From the NCBI RefSeq assembly GCF_900601905.1, contig NZ_UWFA01000305.1, positions 58,625-122,624 of the forward strand: a stretch of 64,000 nucleotides of DNA. Direction: 5' to 3'. Source of the stretch: Pseudomonas viridiflava. Lineage in GTDB: Bacteria > Pseudomonadota > Gammaproteobacteria > Pseudomonadales > Pseudomonadaceae. Positions 17,783 to 27,573 of this stretch are shown piece by piece. Each line of letters begins with the position of its first letter. The stretch's first letter is position 1. The translations under genes and the position numbers were made by a program. The notes beneath the pieces were generated by a model. That model did no database searches and had not been told where the DNA came from. It saw nothing but the letters and a program-made list of their open reading frames with translations.

Positions 17783-17954
17783 CGCTGATCTCCTGAACTG
17801 GAAAGAATGGATCTGAAAAAGGCGAGCATTTTCCCTCAGGCACTGCCTGGGAGCAATGAAAGATAGCGGGTCGGCGTGGTTTTTCCTGCTCGCTGCTCGT
17901 TATTTGTTCAGGTATGGCGCAGTGCTAGCGGCCAGCCTCACCGCCAACCAAGCA

Positions 17955-17974
17955 ATATCAAAACTTTTTGATAT
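17955..17974 (+). promoter_or_regulatory. Perfect palindrome upstream of the SahR-like gene, probable operator
   Basis: ATATCAAAA, two bases, then TTTTGATAT: perfect 9-bp arms, 43 bp before the start codon of the ArsR-type regulator. Its size and symmetry suit an ArsR-family operator, probably autoregulatory and also controlling metK. Confidence 0.7.
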
Positions 17975-18017
17975 TGGTCTTGCGACATATCCGGTCGCTA
18001 ACTAGACTGCCACCCCT

Positions 18018-19013
18018 ATGAACCTGTCCGCGCCTCTGATCCATCACGATGACTTCGACGACCTCTCTGCCTTGTGCAAGGCGGGCGGCGACCCATTGCG
18101 ACTGAATGTCTTGCGGGCACTGGCCAACGACTCCTTTGGCGTTTTAGAGCTGGCACAGATTTTTGCCATCGGCCAGTCAGGCATGAGCCACCACCTCAAA
18201 GTGCTGGCCCAGGCGGATCTGGTCGCGACCCGACGCGAAGGCAATGCAATCTTCTATCGGCGCGCCCTGCCCCACACCGTACTACCGGGCGGCAGGCTGC
18301 ATGCAGCATTGCTGGACGAAGTGGACACCCTGGCGTTACCCGACGATGTACAGGCGCGTATCGGCCTGGTGCATCGCCAACGCGCCACTGCCAGCCAGGA
18401 CTTCTTCGCCCGCACTGCTGAAAAATTCCGCGCCCAGCAAGACCTGATCGCCGGTTTGACCCAGTACCGGGAAAGCCTGCTGTCATTGCTCGACAAGCTG
18501 AGCTTCGGCCCGTCTGCGACCGCGCTGGAAGTCGGCCCCGGTGACGGCGGCTTTCTACCCGAGCTGGCTCGTCGCTTCGAGCAGGTCACGGCGCTGGATA
18601 ACAGCCCGGCCATGCTCGTAATGGCCCGCAAGGTATGTACAGACCTGGCACTGATTAATGTCGAGCTGAAACTGGCCGATGCATTGAATGCCGCACACGT
18701 GCACGCCGACTGCGTGGTGCTGAATATGGTTCTGCACCATTTCGCCGCACCGGCCGAGGCGCTCAAACAACTCGCAGCACTGGTTAATCCAGGCGGAAGC
18801 CTGTTGGTGACCGAGCTGTGTAGCCATGACCAAAGCTGGGCCAGGGAGGCCTGTGGCGATCTTTGGTTGGGCTTCGAACAGGATGATCTGGCCCGTTGGG
18901 CCATCGCTGCGGGGCTAGTTCCCGGGGAAAGCCTCTATGTAGGCTTACGTAATGGTTTCCAGATTCAGGTCCGCCATTTTCAGCGACCGGCTGGCAACAC
19001 TCACCATCGGTAA
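18018..19013 (+). CDS. ArsR-family regulator fused to a SAM-binding methyltransferase-like domain (SahR-like)
   Basis: 331 residues. Residues ~15–90 are an ArsR winged helix ('[59 protein letters not shown]'). Residues ~150–320 are a class I methyltransferase fold ('[19 protein letters not shown]' SAM-binding loop; '[15 protein letters not shown]'). It lacks the metal-binding Cys of arsenic sensors. SahR proteins with this fusion sense S-adenosylhomocysteine and repress methionine-cycle genes. It lies 20 bp upstream of metK on the same strand, which supports that role. The gene name is not assigned because substrate specificity is inferred. Confidence 0.8.
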   Translation: MNLSAPLIHHDDFDDLSALCKAGGDPLRLNVLRALANDSFGVLELAQIFAIGQSGMSHHLKVLAQADLVATRREGNAIFYRRALPHTVLPGGRLHAALLDEVDTLALPDDVQARIGLVHRQRATASQDFFARTAEKFRAQQDLIAGLTQYRESLLSLLDKLSFGPSATALEVGPGDGGFLPELARRFEQVTALDNSPAMLVMARKVCTDLALINVELKLADALNAAHVHADCVVLNMVLHHFAAPAEALKQLAALVNPGGSLLVTELCSHDQSWAREACGDLWLGFEQDDLARWAIAAGLVPGESLYVGLRNGFQIQVRHFQRPAGNTHHR

Positions 19014-19033
19014 AATTCAGGAAACCCGTAGAG

Positions 19034-20224
19034 ATGAGCGAATACTCCCTTTTCACCTCCGAGTCCGTGTCCGAAGGGCATCCAGACAAAATCGCCGACC
19101 AGATTTCCGATGCGGTTCTGGACGCAATCATCACCCAGGACAAGCACGCTCGCGTAGCGGTGGAAACCCTGGTCAAGACCGGCGTTGCCATTGTTGCCGG
19201 TGAAGTGACCACCACGGCCTGGGTTGATCTGGAGCAGATCGTTCGTGATGTGATCAGCGACATCGGCTACACCAGCTCGGACGTCGGCTTCGACGGGGCC
19301 ACCTGCGGCGTGATGAACATCATCGGCAAGCAGTCTCCTGATATCAACCAGGGTGTTGACCGCGCCAGGCCTGAAGATCAGGGTGCCGGCGACCAGGGCC
19401 TGATGTTCGGCTACGCCAGCAACGAAACCGCCGAACTGATGCCTGCGCCTATCGCGTTCTCGCACCAGTTGGTCAAGCGTCAGGCTGAAGCCCGCAAGTC
19501 CGGCCTGCTGCCCTGGCTGCGTCCGGATGCCAAGTCGCAAGTGACTTGCAGCTACGAAAACGGCAAGGTCGTGGGCATCGACGCGGTCGTTCTGTCGACC
19601 CAGCACAACCCGGAAGTGTCCTACAACGACCTGCGCGAAGGCGTGATGGAGCTGATCGTCAAGCACGTGCTGCCTGCCGAACTGCTGCATAAAGACACCC
19701 AGTTCCACATCAACCCGACTGGCCAGTTCATCATTGGTGGCCCGGTTGGCGACTGCGGCCTGACCGGTCGCAAGATCATCGTCGACAGCTACGGCGGCAT
19801 GGCCCGTCACGGCGGTGGCGCGTTCTCCGGCAAGGATCCATCCAAGGTTGACCGTTCGGCAGCCTACGCCGGTCGTTATGTAGCCAAGAACATCGTGGCG
19901 GCTGGATTGGCCGAGCGTTGCGAGATTCAGGTTTCCTACGCAATCGGCGTCGCGCAACCGACTTCGATCTCGTTGAACACCTTTGGCACCGGCAAGATCA
20001 GCGATGACAAGATCATCAAACTGGTCCGCGACATCTTCGACCTGCGTCCGTACGCAATCACCAAGATGCTCGACCTGCTGCACCCGATGTACCAGGAAAC
20101 CGCTGCTTACGGCCACTTCGGTCGCACGCCGCAAACCAAGACCGTGGGCGACGACACCTTCACCACGTTCACCTGGGAAAAGACCGATCGCGCCGAAGCT
20201 CTTCGCGCCGCTGCCGGCCTGTAA
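19034..20224 (+). CDS. metK: S-adenosylmethionine synthetase
   Basis: 396 residues. Signatures are '[26 protein letters not shown]', '[16 protein letters not shown]' (GAGDQG hexapeptide), and '[32 protein letters not shown]'. It makes SAM from methionine and ATP. It lies 20 bp downstream of the SahR-like gene, probably one transcript, so no separate promoter or SAM riboswitch is needed or seen. A strong terminator follows at 20239. Confidence 0.97.
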   Translation: MSEYSLFTSESVSEGHPDKIADQISDAVLDAIITQDKHARVAVETLVKTGVAIVAGEVTTTAWVDLEQIVRDVISDIGYTSSDVGFDGATCGVMNIIGKQSPDINQGVDRARPEDQGAGDQGLMFGYASNETAELMPAPIAFSHQLVKRQAEARKSGLLPWLRPDAKSQVTCSYENGKVVGIDAVVLSTQHNPEVSYNDLREGVMELIVKHVLPAELLHKDTQFHINPTGQFIIGGPVGDCGLTGRKIIVDSYGGMARHGGGAFSGKDPSKVDRSAAYAGRYVAKNIVAAGLAERCEIQVSYAIGVAQPTSISLNTFGTGKISDDKIIKLVRDIFDLRPYAITKMLDLLHPMYQETAAYGHFGRTPQTKTVGDDTFTTFTWEKTDRAEALRAAAGL

Positions 20225-20238
20225 TTTTCAGGCGTTAC

Positions 20239-20276
20239 AAAAAGCCCCTGGCGACTTCGGTCGGCAGGGGCTTTTT
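20239..20276 (+). terminator. metK terminator
   Basis: Stem AAAAGCCCCTG… / …CAGGGGCTTTTT with a CTTCGG-type loop region and a T-tract, 15 bp past metK. Confidence 0.88.
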
Positions 20277-20297
20277 GCTTTCCGAAGATAAAGATTT

Positions 20298-20389
20298 CTG
20301 TGGGAGCGAGGCTTGCCCGCGAATCAGGCGATGCAGGTTCTCAAGCACACCGAGTCATCGTTCTTCGCGGGCAAGCCCGGTTCCAACAG
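20298..20389. repeat. REPIN
   Basis: Inverted pair: CTGTGGGAGCGAGGCTTGCC… and …GGGCAAGCCCGGTTCCAACAG, the right unit with substitutions. Confidence 0.8.
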
Positions 20390-20403
20390 GGTGATGCAAA
20401 TTC

Positions 20404-20496
20404 CCTGTGGAAGCGGTGCTTGCCCGCTATAAGGTTTGGGTGATCTGACTGCAGGATCGCGGCGTCCTTATCGCGGGCAAGCACCGCTCCCACAGG
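20404..20496. repeat. REPIN of a second sequence type
   Basis: Inverted pair CCTGTGGAAGCGGTGCTTGC… / …GCAAGCACCGCTCCCACAGG, immediately after the previous REPIN. The core (GGTGCTTGCCCGC) differs from the GAGGCTTGCCCGC type. Confidence 0.8.
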
Positions 20497-20510
20497 TTAA
20501 GCAATTTCGG

Positions 20511-21362
20511 TCAGCCCGTCGCGACTTCACGCTGCGGATCGGTAATCCACTCGCTCCACGACCCGGCGTACAGCGCGCCCAGCGGATAGCCAGCCAGACA
20601 TAACGCAAACAGGTTATGGCAAGCAGTCACGCCGGAGCCGCAATAGGCAACCAGTTGCTCTGGCGGACGGCCTTGAAGCTTGGCGGCAAAGCGCTGCTTG
20701 AGCAGTTCGGCAGGCAGAAACAACCCATCTGGCCCGATATTGTCATTGAAGGTTGCGCATTGCGCCCCAGGAATGTGCCCGGCAACCGGGTCAATCGGCT
20801 CGACCTCACCACGAAAACGCGCTTCGGCGCGGGCATCGATCAAGGTCATTTGCGGATCACCGAGGCGCTGTTGCAGTTGCTCGGCGCTGAGCACCCGTGC
20901 CGCGCCTGGCTGAGCGCTGAAATGCCCCGGCTTCTTATCTGGCGCATCAAGGCTCAAGGGCAGGCCCGCGGCATGCCAGGCCTTGAGACCGCCATTAAGG
21001 ATAAACACGCCATCACGCTTGCCCAGCCAGACCAGCAGCCACCAGGCGCGGGCGGCATAAGCGCCGGGGCCGTCGTCGTACAGCACGACGTCACTGTCAG
21101 CACTGATACCCCAACGCTGCAGACGTTCCACCAGCGCCTGCGCATCCGGTAACGGATGGCGGCCAGTCTTGCCCTTGCTCACTGGGCCACTCAGGTCGCG
21201 TTCCAGATCAGCAAAGCACGCCCCCGCGATGTGTCCGTTGGCGTAGCTGCGCTGACCGTAGGCGGTATCTTCCAGAGCAAAACGGCAGTCGAGAATCACC
21301 AGGCCTGGCTGCTGCTGGCGTTCGGCCAGTTGCTGAGGGCTGATCAGTTGCGCGATGGACAT
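20511..21362 (-). CDS. sseA: 3-Mercaptopyruvate/thiosulfate sulfurtransferase
   Basis: 283 residues with two rhodanese domains. The catalytic loop in the second domain is 'VAYCGSGVTACHNLFAL'. CGSGVTA is the type associated with 3-mercaptopyruvate sulfurtransferase, whereas rhodanese proper has CRxGxx. The first, inactive domain carries 'VILDCRFALEDTAYGQRSYANGHIAGACFADL'. It transfers sulfane sulfur to cyanide or thiols; cytoplasmic, no signal peptide. Substrate preference is inferred from the loop alone. Confidence 0.85.
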   Translation of the reverse strand: MSIAQLISPQQLAERQQQPGLVILDCRFALEDTAYGQRSYANGHIAGACFADLERDLSGPVSKGKTGRHPLPDAQALVERLQRWGISADSDVVLYDDGPGAYAARAWWLLVWLGKRDGVFILNGGLKAWHAAGLPLSLDAPDKKPGHFSAQPGAARVLSAEQLQQRLGDPQMTLIDARAEARFRGEVEPIDPVAGHIPGAQCATFNDNIGPDGLFLPAELLKQRFAAKLQGRPPEQLVAYCGSGVTACHNLFALCLAGYPLGALYAGSWSEWITDPQREVATG

Positions 21363-21428
21363 GACAGGCTCCTGTGGATAACTGAATAACGAGAAACGAA
21401 AAGCGACGATGCGCGGATGCTCTGGACC

Positions 21429-22100
21429 TCAGACACCATCGGCCAAGGCCTGCTGCAAGGGCACGTAAAATTCTTCGCACAGGGCGCTGACTTCATCCCG
21501 CGCGGTGGCCGTGACATAGCCGGATTCCAGCATCAGCACCTGATAGACCCCACGGCGCATGGCGTCCTGATTCAGGCGGCTGCTGTTTTCCTTGGTCGTG
21601 CACAAAAAACGCACCCAGGACGTCAGGACAATCCAGGTGTTGAGGGTCAGGGATTCGATCTGCACCTTATCCATCTGCAGAATTCCCGCCTCCACAAACC
21701 CGCCATAAATGGCCATGGCCTGGATCAGGCAATGCTGGGAGAAGCGTCGATAACGCGCCGCGAGCTCAGGATCTGCGTCGAGCAGGTGCTCAAGATCACG
21801 GTGCAGGAAGCGATAGCGCCACATGCCGTCGAGGATTTCCAGCAGGTAGTAGCGCTTGTCTTCGACACTGGCCTGTCGCCCTTTTGGCGGGCGCAGGAAG
21901 GTGTTGACCAGCGCTTCGTATTCGCTAAACAGCTGGGCGATGATCGCCTGCTTGTTGGGGAAGTGGTAATAGAGATTGCCCGGCGAAATCTCCATGTGCG
22001 CCGCTATGTGATTGGTGCTGACACTGCGCTCGCCCAGTTGATTGAACAACTCCAGGCTGCACTGCACGATGCGTTCACGGGTTTTGATGCGCGGGGCCAT
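21429..22100 (-). CDS. TetR-family transcriptional regulator
   Basis: 223 residues from the ATG at 22100 ('MAPRIKTRERIVQCSLELFNQLGERSVSTNHIAAHMEISPGNLYYHFPNKQAIIAQLF'), a clear TetR helix-turn-helix at residues 10–55. An upstream in-frame start would add 19 unrelated residues. The C-terminal helical domain is ligand-binding and unassigned. The ISPGNLYYHFPNK helix resembles that of PhaD and related lipid or PHA regulators, only weakly indicative. It is not divergent from an obvious target, so the regulon is unknown. Confidence 0.85.
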   Translation of the reverse strand: MAPRIKTRERIVQCSLELFNQLGERSVSTNHIAAHMEISPGNLYYHFPNKQAIIAQLFSEYEALVNTFLRPPKGRQASVEDKRYYLLEILDGMWRYRFLHRDLEHLLDADPELAARYRRFSQHCLIQAMAIYGGFVEAGILQMDKVQIESLTLNTWIVLTSWVRFLCTTKENSSRLNQDAMRRGVYQVLMLESGYVTATARDEVSALCEEFYVPLQQALADGV

Positions 22101-22202
22101 GCTCGATTGATCGCTCGAATGTTGTGGGTATCGAGGGATCTTAACGCAAGCCTGCAAGAACGTGTCATGCCAGGGCGCGACCAGCGCCCGGACACAATCA
22201 AC

Positions 22203-23363
22203 TCAAGGACGCTTGCCGACTTCGACCTGCTGCGCAGTCCAGGGTTTGACCTGCTCGCTCAGCGTCAAACCCAGGCCTGGGCGAGTCGGCACCAGCATGC
22301 GCCCGTCACGGGTTTCCAGGCGCTCATTGAACAGCGGCTCCAGCCATTCGAAATGCTCGACCCAAGGTTCGGTCGGGTACGCTGCTGCCAGGTGAACGTG
22401 CAACTCCATGGCAAAGTGCGGAGCCAGCATCAGACCAGCCTGCTCAGCCATGGCCGCAACTTTCAGATAAGGCGTGATACCGCCCACTCGAGGTGCATCC
22501 GGCATGAGGAAATCCGCGCCACGCAGCTTGATGAACTCGGCGTGCTCGGCAACGCTGGTCAACATCTCGCCGGTGGCTATCGGTGTATCGAACTGCTGCG
22601 CCAGCGCTGCATGGCCTTCGGCGTCATAGCAGTCCAGCGGCTCTTCGATCCAGATGAGGTTGTAGTCTTCAAGCTTGCGACACATGCGCTGCGCGGTCGG
22701 CCGATCCCATTGCTGGTTGGCGTCGACCATCAGCGGGAAGTTATCCCCGAGGTGTTTGCGCACCGTGCTGACCCGCTCAATATCAAGGGTCCAGTCCGGC
22801 TGGCCGACTTTGAGCTTGATCCCGCCAATGCCCTTCTCGCGGGAGATGTCAGTGTTTTTCATCAGTTGATCCAGCGGCGTATGCAGGAACCCCCCAGACG
22901 TGTTGTAGCAGCGCACCGAATCACGCTGCGCCCCCAGCAGCCGAGCCAGGGACAGGTTGGCGCGCTTGGCTTTCAAGTCCCAGAGCGCCACGTCGAAGGC
23001 ACCAATAGCCTGAGTGGACATGCCACTGCGACCCACCGACGCGCCCGCCCAGCAGAGCTTGGTCCACAGCTTGGCGATATCGCTGGGGTTCTCGCCGATC
23101 AGCGCAGGCGCAATTTCCTGAGCATGGGCGAACTGGCCGGGACCGCCGGCACGCTTGGAGTAGCTGAAGCCCAGGCCGCTATGACCGTCCCTGGTTTCGA
23201 TCTCCACGAACAGCATGGCAATTTCGGTCATCGGCTTTTGCCGACCGGTCAGCACCTTGGCATCGCTGATCGGGTTGGCCAACGGCAGGAATACCGAAGA
23301 GACCTGGACCCAGGCGATCTGGTCGAGGTCGGAGGACGTGATGTTTTGTTGTTGGAGTGGCAT
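22203..23363 (-). CDS. Enolase-superfamily acid-sugar dehydratase (L-talarate/galactarate dehydratase-like)
   Basis: 386 residues of the mandelate racemase/muconate lactonizing group. The K-x-K base is in 'IGGIKLKVGQPDW', metal ligands in 'PLMVDANQQW' (Asp), 'LIWIEEPLD' (Glu) and 'TPIATGEMLTS' (Glu), and the partner His in 'GLMLAPHFAMELH'. The capping domain start 'VSSVFLPLANPISDAKVLTGRQKPMTEIAMLFVEIETRDG' fits talarate/galactarate dehydratases. It should dehydrate a hexarate to a keto-deoxy acid. Other MR-family substrates are possible. Downstream of a LacI regulator and twin operators on the same strand, so probably inducible. Confidence 0.75.
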   Translation of the reverse strand: MPLQQQNITSSDLDQIAWVQVSSVFLPLANPISDAKVLTGRQKPMTEIAMLFVEIETRDGHSGLGFSYSKRAGGPGQFAHAQEIAPALIGENPSDIAKLWTKLCWAGASVGRSGMSTQAIGAFDVALWDLKAKRANLSLARLLGAQRDSVRCYNTSGGFLHTPLDQLMKNTDISREKGIGGIKLKVGQPDWTLDIERVSTVRKHLGDNFPLMVDANQQWDRPTAQRMCRKLEDYNLIWIEEPLDCYDAEGHAALAQQFDTPIATGEMLTSVAEHAEFIKLRGADFLMPDAPRVGGITPYLKVAAMAEQAGLMLAPHFAMELHVHLAAAYPTEPWVEHFEWLEPLFNERLETRDGRMLVPTRPGLGLTLSEQVKPWTAQQVEVGKRP

Positions 23364-23397
23364 GAGAACCTCCTGATGAATACTGAGTTTATTGATA

Positions 23398-23413
23398 ATG
23401 ATTGCGCAATCAT
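23398..23413. promoter_or_regulatory. LacI-type operator copy 1
   Basis: Perfect 16-bp palindrome ATGATTGCGCAATCAT, 35 bp upstream of the dehydratase start. The central CG and TGATTGC half-site suit the LacI-family regulator encoded just upstream. Confidence 0.75.
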
Positions 23414-23472
23414 GAGGCAGTCAAAAAAACTCCGCGTTCGCTTCCGAATGAAGAGCTGATCGGGATACTACT

Positions 23473-23488
23473 ATGATTGCGCAATCAT
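23473..23488. promoter_or_regulatory. LacI-type operator copy 2
   Basis: Second identical copy of ATGATTGCGCAATCAT, centred 75 bp from the first. Two operators about seven helical turns apart allow DNA looping by a tetrameric or paired repressor. Confidence 0.75.
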
Positions 23489-23636
23489 TCAATGCTCACA
23501 CGGAAAATGTTGCGTGCACTGAACCGGTACAAGCGGCTTGCCGCGAAACCAGTTGCAACCGACGAATAGGCATCCATGTCCCACTCCATCGCGGCTGAAG
23601 CCGCTCCTGCGGGGCCCGTGTATTGGAAGAATGAAT

Positions 23637-24665
23637 TCAGGTCGTGGCGCGGTCGATGAGTGTGAAGCCGGTATCGACTCGCAGGGGCTTTTCGCCGCTG
23701 GCTGAGTGATTGAAACGCTCCAACAGGGCGTGGGCGGTCAATTGTCCAATACGCAGGCCATCGACCTTGACCGTCGACAATGCCGGATAGACTTGCGCAG
23801 CGCTGCTCAGATCACCAAAGCCCATGACCGCCAAGTCTTCGGGGATGCGAATGCCTCGGCTGGCCGCTTCCGCCAGTACCCCTTGGGCGATGGTGTCGGA
23901 ACTGCAAATCACAATTTCCGGTGGGTTTTCGCGGGCCAGTAGCCGACGCAAGCCTTCACGCCCGACTTCCAGTGTTGCAGGAGGTGCCAATACTTCAACC
24001 GGCACATCCTCAATGCCGTGACGCTCAAGTTCGGCGAGCAAACTGTTGCAGCGACGCAAGCCCCTCGGGTCACTGATGGTCACAACGGAGAAACGCTTGT
24101 AGTGCTTTGCCAGCAGATGCCGGGCCACGGCCTCGCCCACTGCTTCGTGGGAAAAACCCACCAGCATGTCGATAGGCGATTCGCTCAAATCCCAGGCTTC
24201 AACCACGGGAATCCCCGCCTGCGCCAAGCGCATTCGGCTGGCCTCTGTGTGCAAGGTGCCGGTCAGTACGATGCCGTCCGGCCGCCGCCCCAGCACCGCT
24301 TCGAGCAACGCCTCTTCCTGTTCGGCAGAATAACCGGTCAGCCCCAGCATGGTCTGATAGCCCGCCCTGGTCAGCGCATCCATCAGCGCCTGGACGGTGT
24401 CGGCAAAAATCGAGTTGGCGATGGTTGGCAACAATATCGCCACCAACCGGCTTTTGTTACTCGCCAGACCGCCTGCCAACATGTTCGATACATAGCCTGT
24501 CGCGCGCACCGCCTCACGCACCTTGTTGCGGGTCTTTTCGCTGACCAGTTCAGGCCGATGCAAAGCCCTGGACACCGTCATCGGCGAGACACCCGCAACT
24601 TTGGCGACGTCGATCAGGGTCAGGCTTGCGCCTTTGGGCGAGACGCTATCGGGTGGTAGGGGCAT
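23637..24665 (-). CDS. LacI-family (GntR/IdnR-like) repressor
   Basis: 342 residues. The helix-turn-helix is 'LTLIDVAKVAGVSPMTVSRALHRPELVSEKTRNKVREAVRATGY', followed by the hinge 'SNMLAGGLASNKSRLVAILLP' and a periplasmic-binding-protein-like effector domain. The sensor half resembles gluconate repressors ('SIFADTVQALMDALTRAGYQTMLGLTGYS', 'VMGFGDLSSAAQVYPALSTV'). It lies upstream of the acid-sugar dehydratase, same strand, 273 bp away with two identical palindromes between; it most likely represses that gene until an aldarate or aldonate appears. No transporter is linked. Confidence 0.85.
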   Translation of the reverse strand: MPLPPDSVSPKGASLTLIDVAKVAGVSPMTVSRALHRPELVSEKTRNKVREAVRATGYVSNMLAGGLASNKSRLVAILLPTIANSIFADTVQALMDALTRAGYQTMLGLTGYSAEQEEALLEAVLGRRPDGIVLTGTLHTEASRMRLAQAGIPVVEAWDLSESPIDMLVGFSHEAVGEAVARHLLAKHYKRFSVVTISDPRGLRRCNSLLAELERHGIEDVPVEVLAPPATLEVGREGLRRLLARENPPEIVICSSDTIAQGVLAEAASRGIRIPEDLAVMGFGDLSSAAQVYPALSTVKVDGLRIGQLTAHALLERFNHSASGEKPLRVDTGFTLIDRATT

Positions 24666-24742
24666 CAGTGTTTCCGGACTGCGGCGCTAGACCGGCAAAG
24701 ATACCGTTTCCCGAAACAAAAATGTGAAAGCTGACACCACTT

Positions 24743-24812
24743 GTAGGAGCTGCCGAAGGCTGCGAAGCGGTCGGGCAGGCTCATCGCTTTCGCAGCCTTC
24801 GGCAGCTACTAC
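24743..24812. repeat. REPIN (GCTGCCGAAGGCTGCGAA type)
   Basis: GTAGGAGCTGCCGAAGGCTG… inverted against …CAGCCTTCGGCAGCTACTAC, upstream of the aldehyde dehydrogenase. The same type recurs at 48951. Confidence 0.8.
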
Positions 24813-24886
24813 ACATTGACTAAGGCATTTGACTTCCTAGAGCAACAACTCTAAAAGCACTGAATAACTCCAAAAGGATTTGCCCA

Positions 24887-26317
24887 ATGCCCGCCGAAGT
24901 TGCCTGGTTGCCAGGCTCGACTCAATCGCCCAGTGAACTTGAGCGAACGTTTGCCGTACAACGCAAAGCGTTTGCCGCCAACCCGATGCCGACCCACGCC
25001 GAGCGTTCGCAATGGCTGGCCAGCCTGCATGAACTGATTTGCGCCAACAAACAGACACTGATCGAAGCCATCAGCAGCGATTTCAGTCATCGCAGCGCTG
25101 ATGAAACCTTGCTGGCCGAAATCATGCCCAGCCTGTTCGGCATCAAGGACGCGCGCAGGCACCTCAGGCAATGGATGAAACCGTCCCGGCGCAAAGTCGG
25201 CATTGCCTTTCAACCGGCGTCCGCCAAGGTTGTGTATCAGCCGCTGGGCGTGGTCGGGATCATCGTGCCGTGGAATTACCCGTTGTTTCTCGCCATCGGC
25301 CCCATGATTGGCGCACTGGCGGCGGGTAATCGGGTGATGCTCAAGCTCAGTGAGTCGACGCCAGCCACCGGCGATCTGCTCAAGCGCCTGTTCGCACAGC
25401 TTTTCCCTGAGGATCTGGTTGCGGTGGTGCTGGGCGAGGCGGACGTGGGCATCGCGTTTTCCAGCTTGCCGTTCGACCATTTACTGTTCACTGGCGCAAC
25501 CAGCGTGGGGAAGCATGTGATGCGCGCTGCGGCGGAAAACCTCACGCCGGTCACCCTCGAACTGGGCGGCAAATCCCCGGCCATCGTGTCCCGTGAGGTA
25601 CCGCTCAAGGATGCCGCTGAACGCATCGCGTTCGGCAAGACCCTGAATGCCGGGCAAACCTGCGTTGCCCCGGATTACGTGCTGGTCCCGCAGGATCGAG
25701 TCGAAGGCTTTATCGAGGCGTACAAAAACGCAGTGCTCGGGTTTTATCCGACACTGGCTGACAACCCGGACTACACGGCAATCATCAATCAGCGACAGCT
25801 GACGCGGCTCAATCACTTGCTGGATGACGCCACCGGCAAAGGCGCCAGGGTCATCCCCCTGTACCCGACCGGCCAGGGGCGACGCATGCCGTTCAGCCTG
25901 CTGCTGGATGTCAGTGACGACATGCTGGTCATGCAGGATGAAATATTCGGCCCGCTGCTGCCTGTCGTCAGCTACTCGGAAATCGACGAGGCCTTTGCCT
26001 ACATCAATCAGCGCCCTCGCCCTCTGGCGCTGTACTACTTCGGCTACGACAAGACAGAGCAACAGCGCGTGCTGGAGCAGACGCATTCTGGGGGGGTCTG
26101 TCTGAACGACACCTTGCTTCATGTCGCTCAGGACGACTTGCCATTTGGTGGCGTTGGCCCTTCCGGCATGGGGCATTACCACGGACGCGAGGGCTTCCTG
26201 ACCTTCAGCAAGGCCAAAGGCGTGCTGGTCAAACAACGCTTCAACGCCGCCCGCCTGATTTACCCACCGTATGGCAAGGCGATTCAGAAGCTGGTCTATA
26301 AGTTGTTCATTCGCTGA
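24887..26317 (+). CDS. Coniferyl-aldehyde-dehydrogenase-like NAD(P) aldehyde dehydrogenase
   Basis: 476 residues, ALDH superfamily: 'LGVVGIIVPWNYPLFLAIGPMIGALAAGNRVMLKLSE' (cofactor), 'LLFTGATSVGKHVMRAAAENLTPVTLELGGKSPAIV' (general base Glu in ELGGKSP), and 'GKTLNAGQTCVAPDYVLVP' (nucleophile Cys). It resembles CalB, which oxidises coniferyl aldehyde to ferulate; long-chain aldehydes are an alternative substrate. The C-terminal basic hydrophobic tail ('NAARLIYPPYGKAIQKLVYKLFIR') resembles membrane-associating ends in this subfamily. No other lignin-derivative gene adjoins, so specificity is tentative. Confidence 0.8.
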   Translation: MPAEVAWLPGSTQSPSELERTFAVQRKAFAANPMPTHAERSQWLASLHELICANKQTLIEAISSDFSHRSADETLLAEIMPSLFGIKDARRHLRQWMKPSRRKVGIAFQPASAKVVYQPLGVVGIIVPWNYPLFLAIGPMIGALAAGNRVMLKLSESTPATGDLLKRLFAQLFPEDLVAVVLGEADVGIAFSSLPFDHLLFTGATSVGKHVMRAAAENLTPVTLELGGKSPAIVSREVPLKDAAERIAFGKTLNAGQTCVAPDYVLVPQDRVEGFIEAYKNAVLGFYPTLADNPDYTAIINQRQLTRLNHLLDDATGKGARVIPLYPTGQGRRMPFSLLLDVSDDMLVMQDEIFGPLLPVVSYSEIDEAFAYINQRPRPLALYYFGYDKTEQQRVLEQTHSGGVCLNDTLLHVAQDDLPFGGVGPSGMGHYHGREGFLTFSKAKGVLVKQRFNAARLIYPPYGKAIQKLVYKLFIR

Positions 26318-26328
26318 GATCACAGCCC

Positions 26329-26419
26329 GTGGGGCCGGCTTTGGCCGGGAAGGCAGCCATGCTGACCATGCAGATGCATCGAATGTACCGGCCTCCTCCC
26401 GGCTAAAGCCGGCCCCACG
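26329..26419. repeat. REPIN (GGGGCCGGCTTTGGCCGG type)
   Basis: GTGGGGCCGGCTTTGGCCGG… against …CCGGCTAAAGCCGGCCCCAC, between the aldehyde dehydrogenase and coaD. Confidence 0.8.
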
Positions 26420-26472
26420 AAGCTGGTCCTCACTAAGCTGTAACACCGGATTTCGATAGCAATACGACCTAA

Positions 26473-27033
<561 letters not shown>

Positions 27034-27073
27034 GCGCGATTGCCGCACGCCCCGGGTGCATCGAGACGACTAA

Positions 27074-27388
<315 letters not shown>

Positions 27389-27573
27389 GGGCGGTGTCGA
27401 CGTGCTCGCCGAGTCCAGGCTCTGCGCCTGTTAACCAAAGCGAGCCCGGCATGGTCCCCACATCTGACTTTGAATTCATCTCCTGCAGGGGATTACCCCT
27501 CGTCCAGACGCCGCGCTGTCGCGCAGCAAGCATTGGTCGTTGCAGAGGCACGAGTTTGCGTGACATCAGCGTG

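Noticed and set aside
17783..18017. SAM riboswitch upstream of metK
   Set aside because: The region precedes the ArsR-type regulator and holds a protein-type palindrome; no riboswitch helices recognised, and only 20 bp separate the regulator from metK.
19001..20134. 377-codon frame antisense to metK
   Set aside because: Low-complexity mirror translation rich in Gly, Val and Asp; no independent start signals.
20298..20496. CRISPR array suggested by closely spaced repeats
   Set aside because: The repeats are inverted pairs with REP cores, two different types, and no regular direct repeat–spacer pattern or cas genes.
23516..23614. REPIN between the dehydratase and its LacI regulator
   Set aside because: Pieces such as GCGGCTTGCCGCGAA and GCGGCTGAAGCCGCTCCTGC are present, but pairing is too poor to list as an element.
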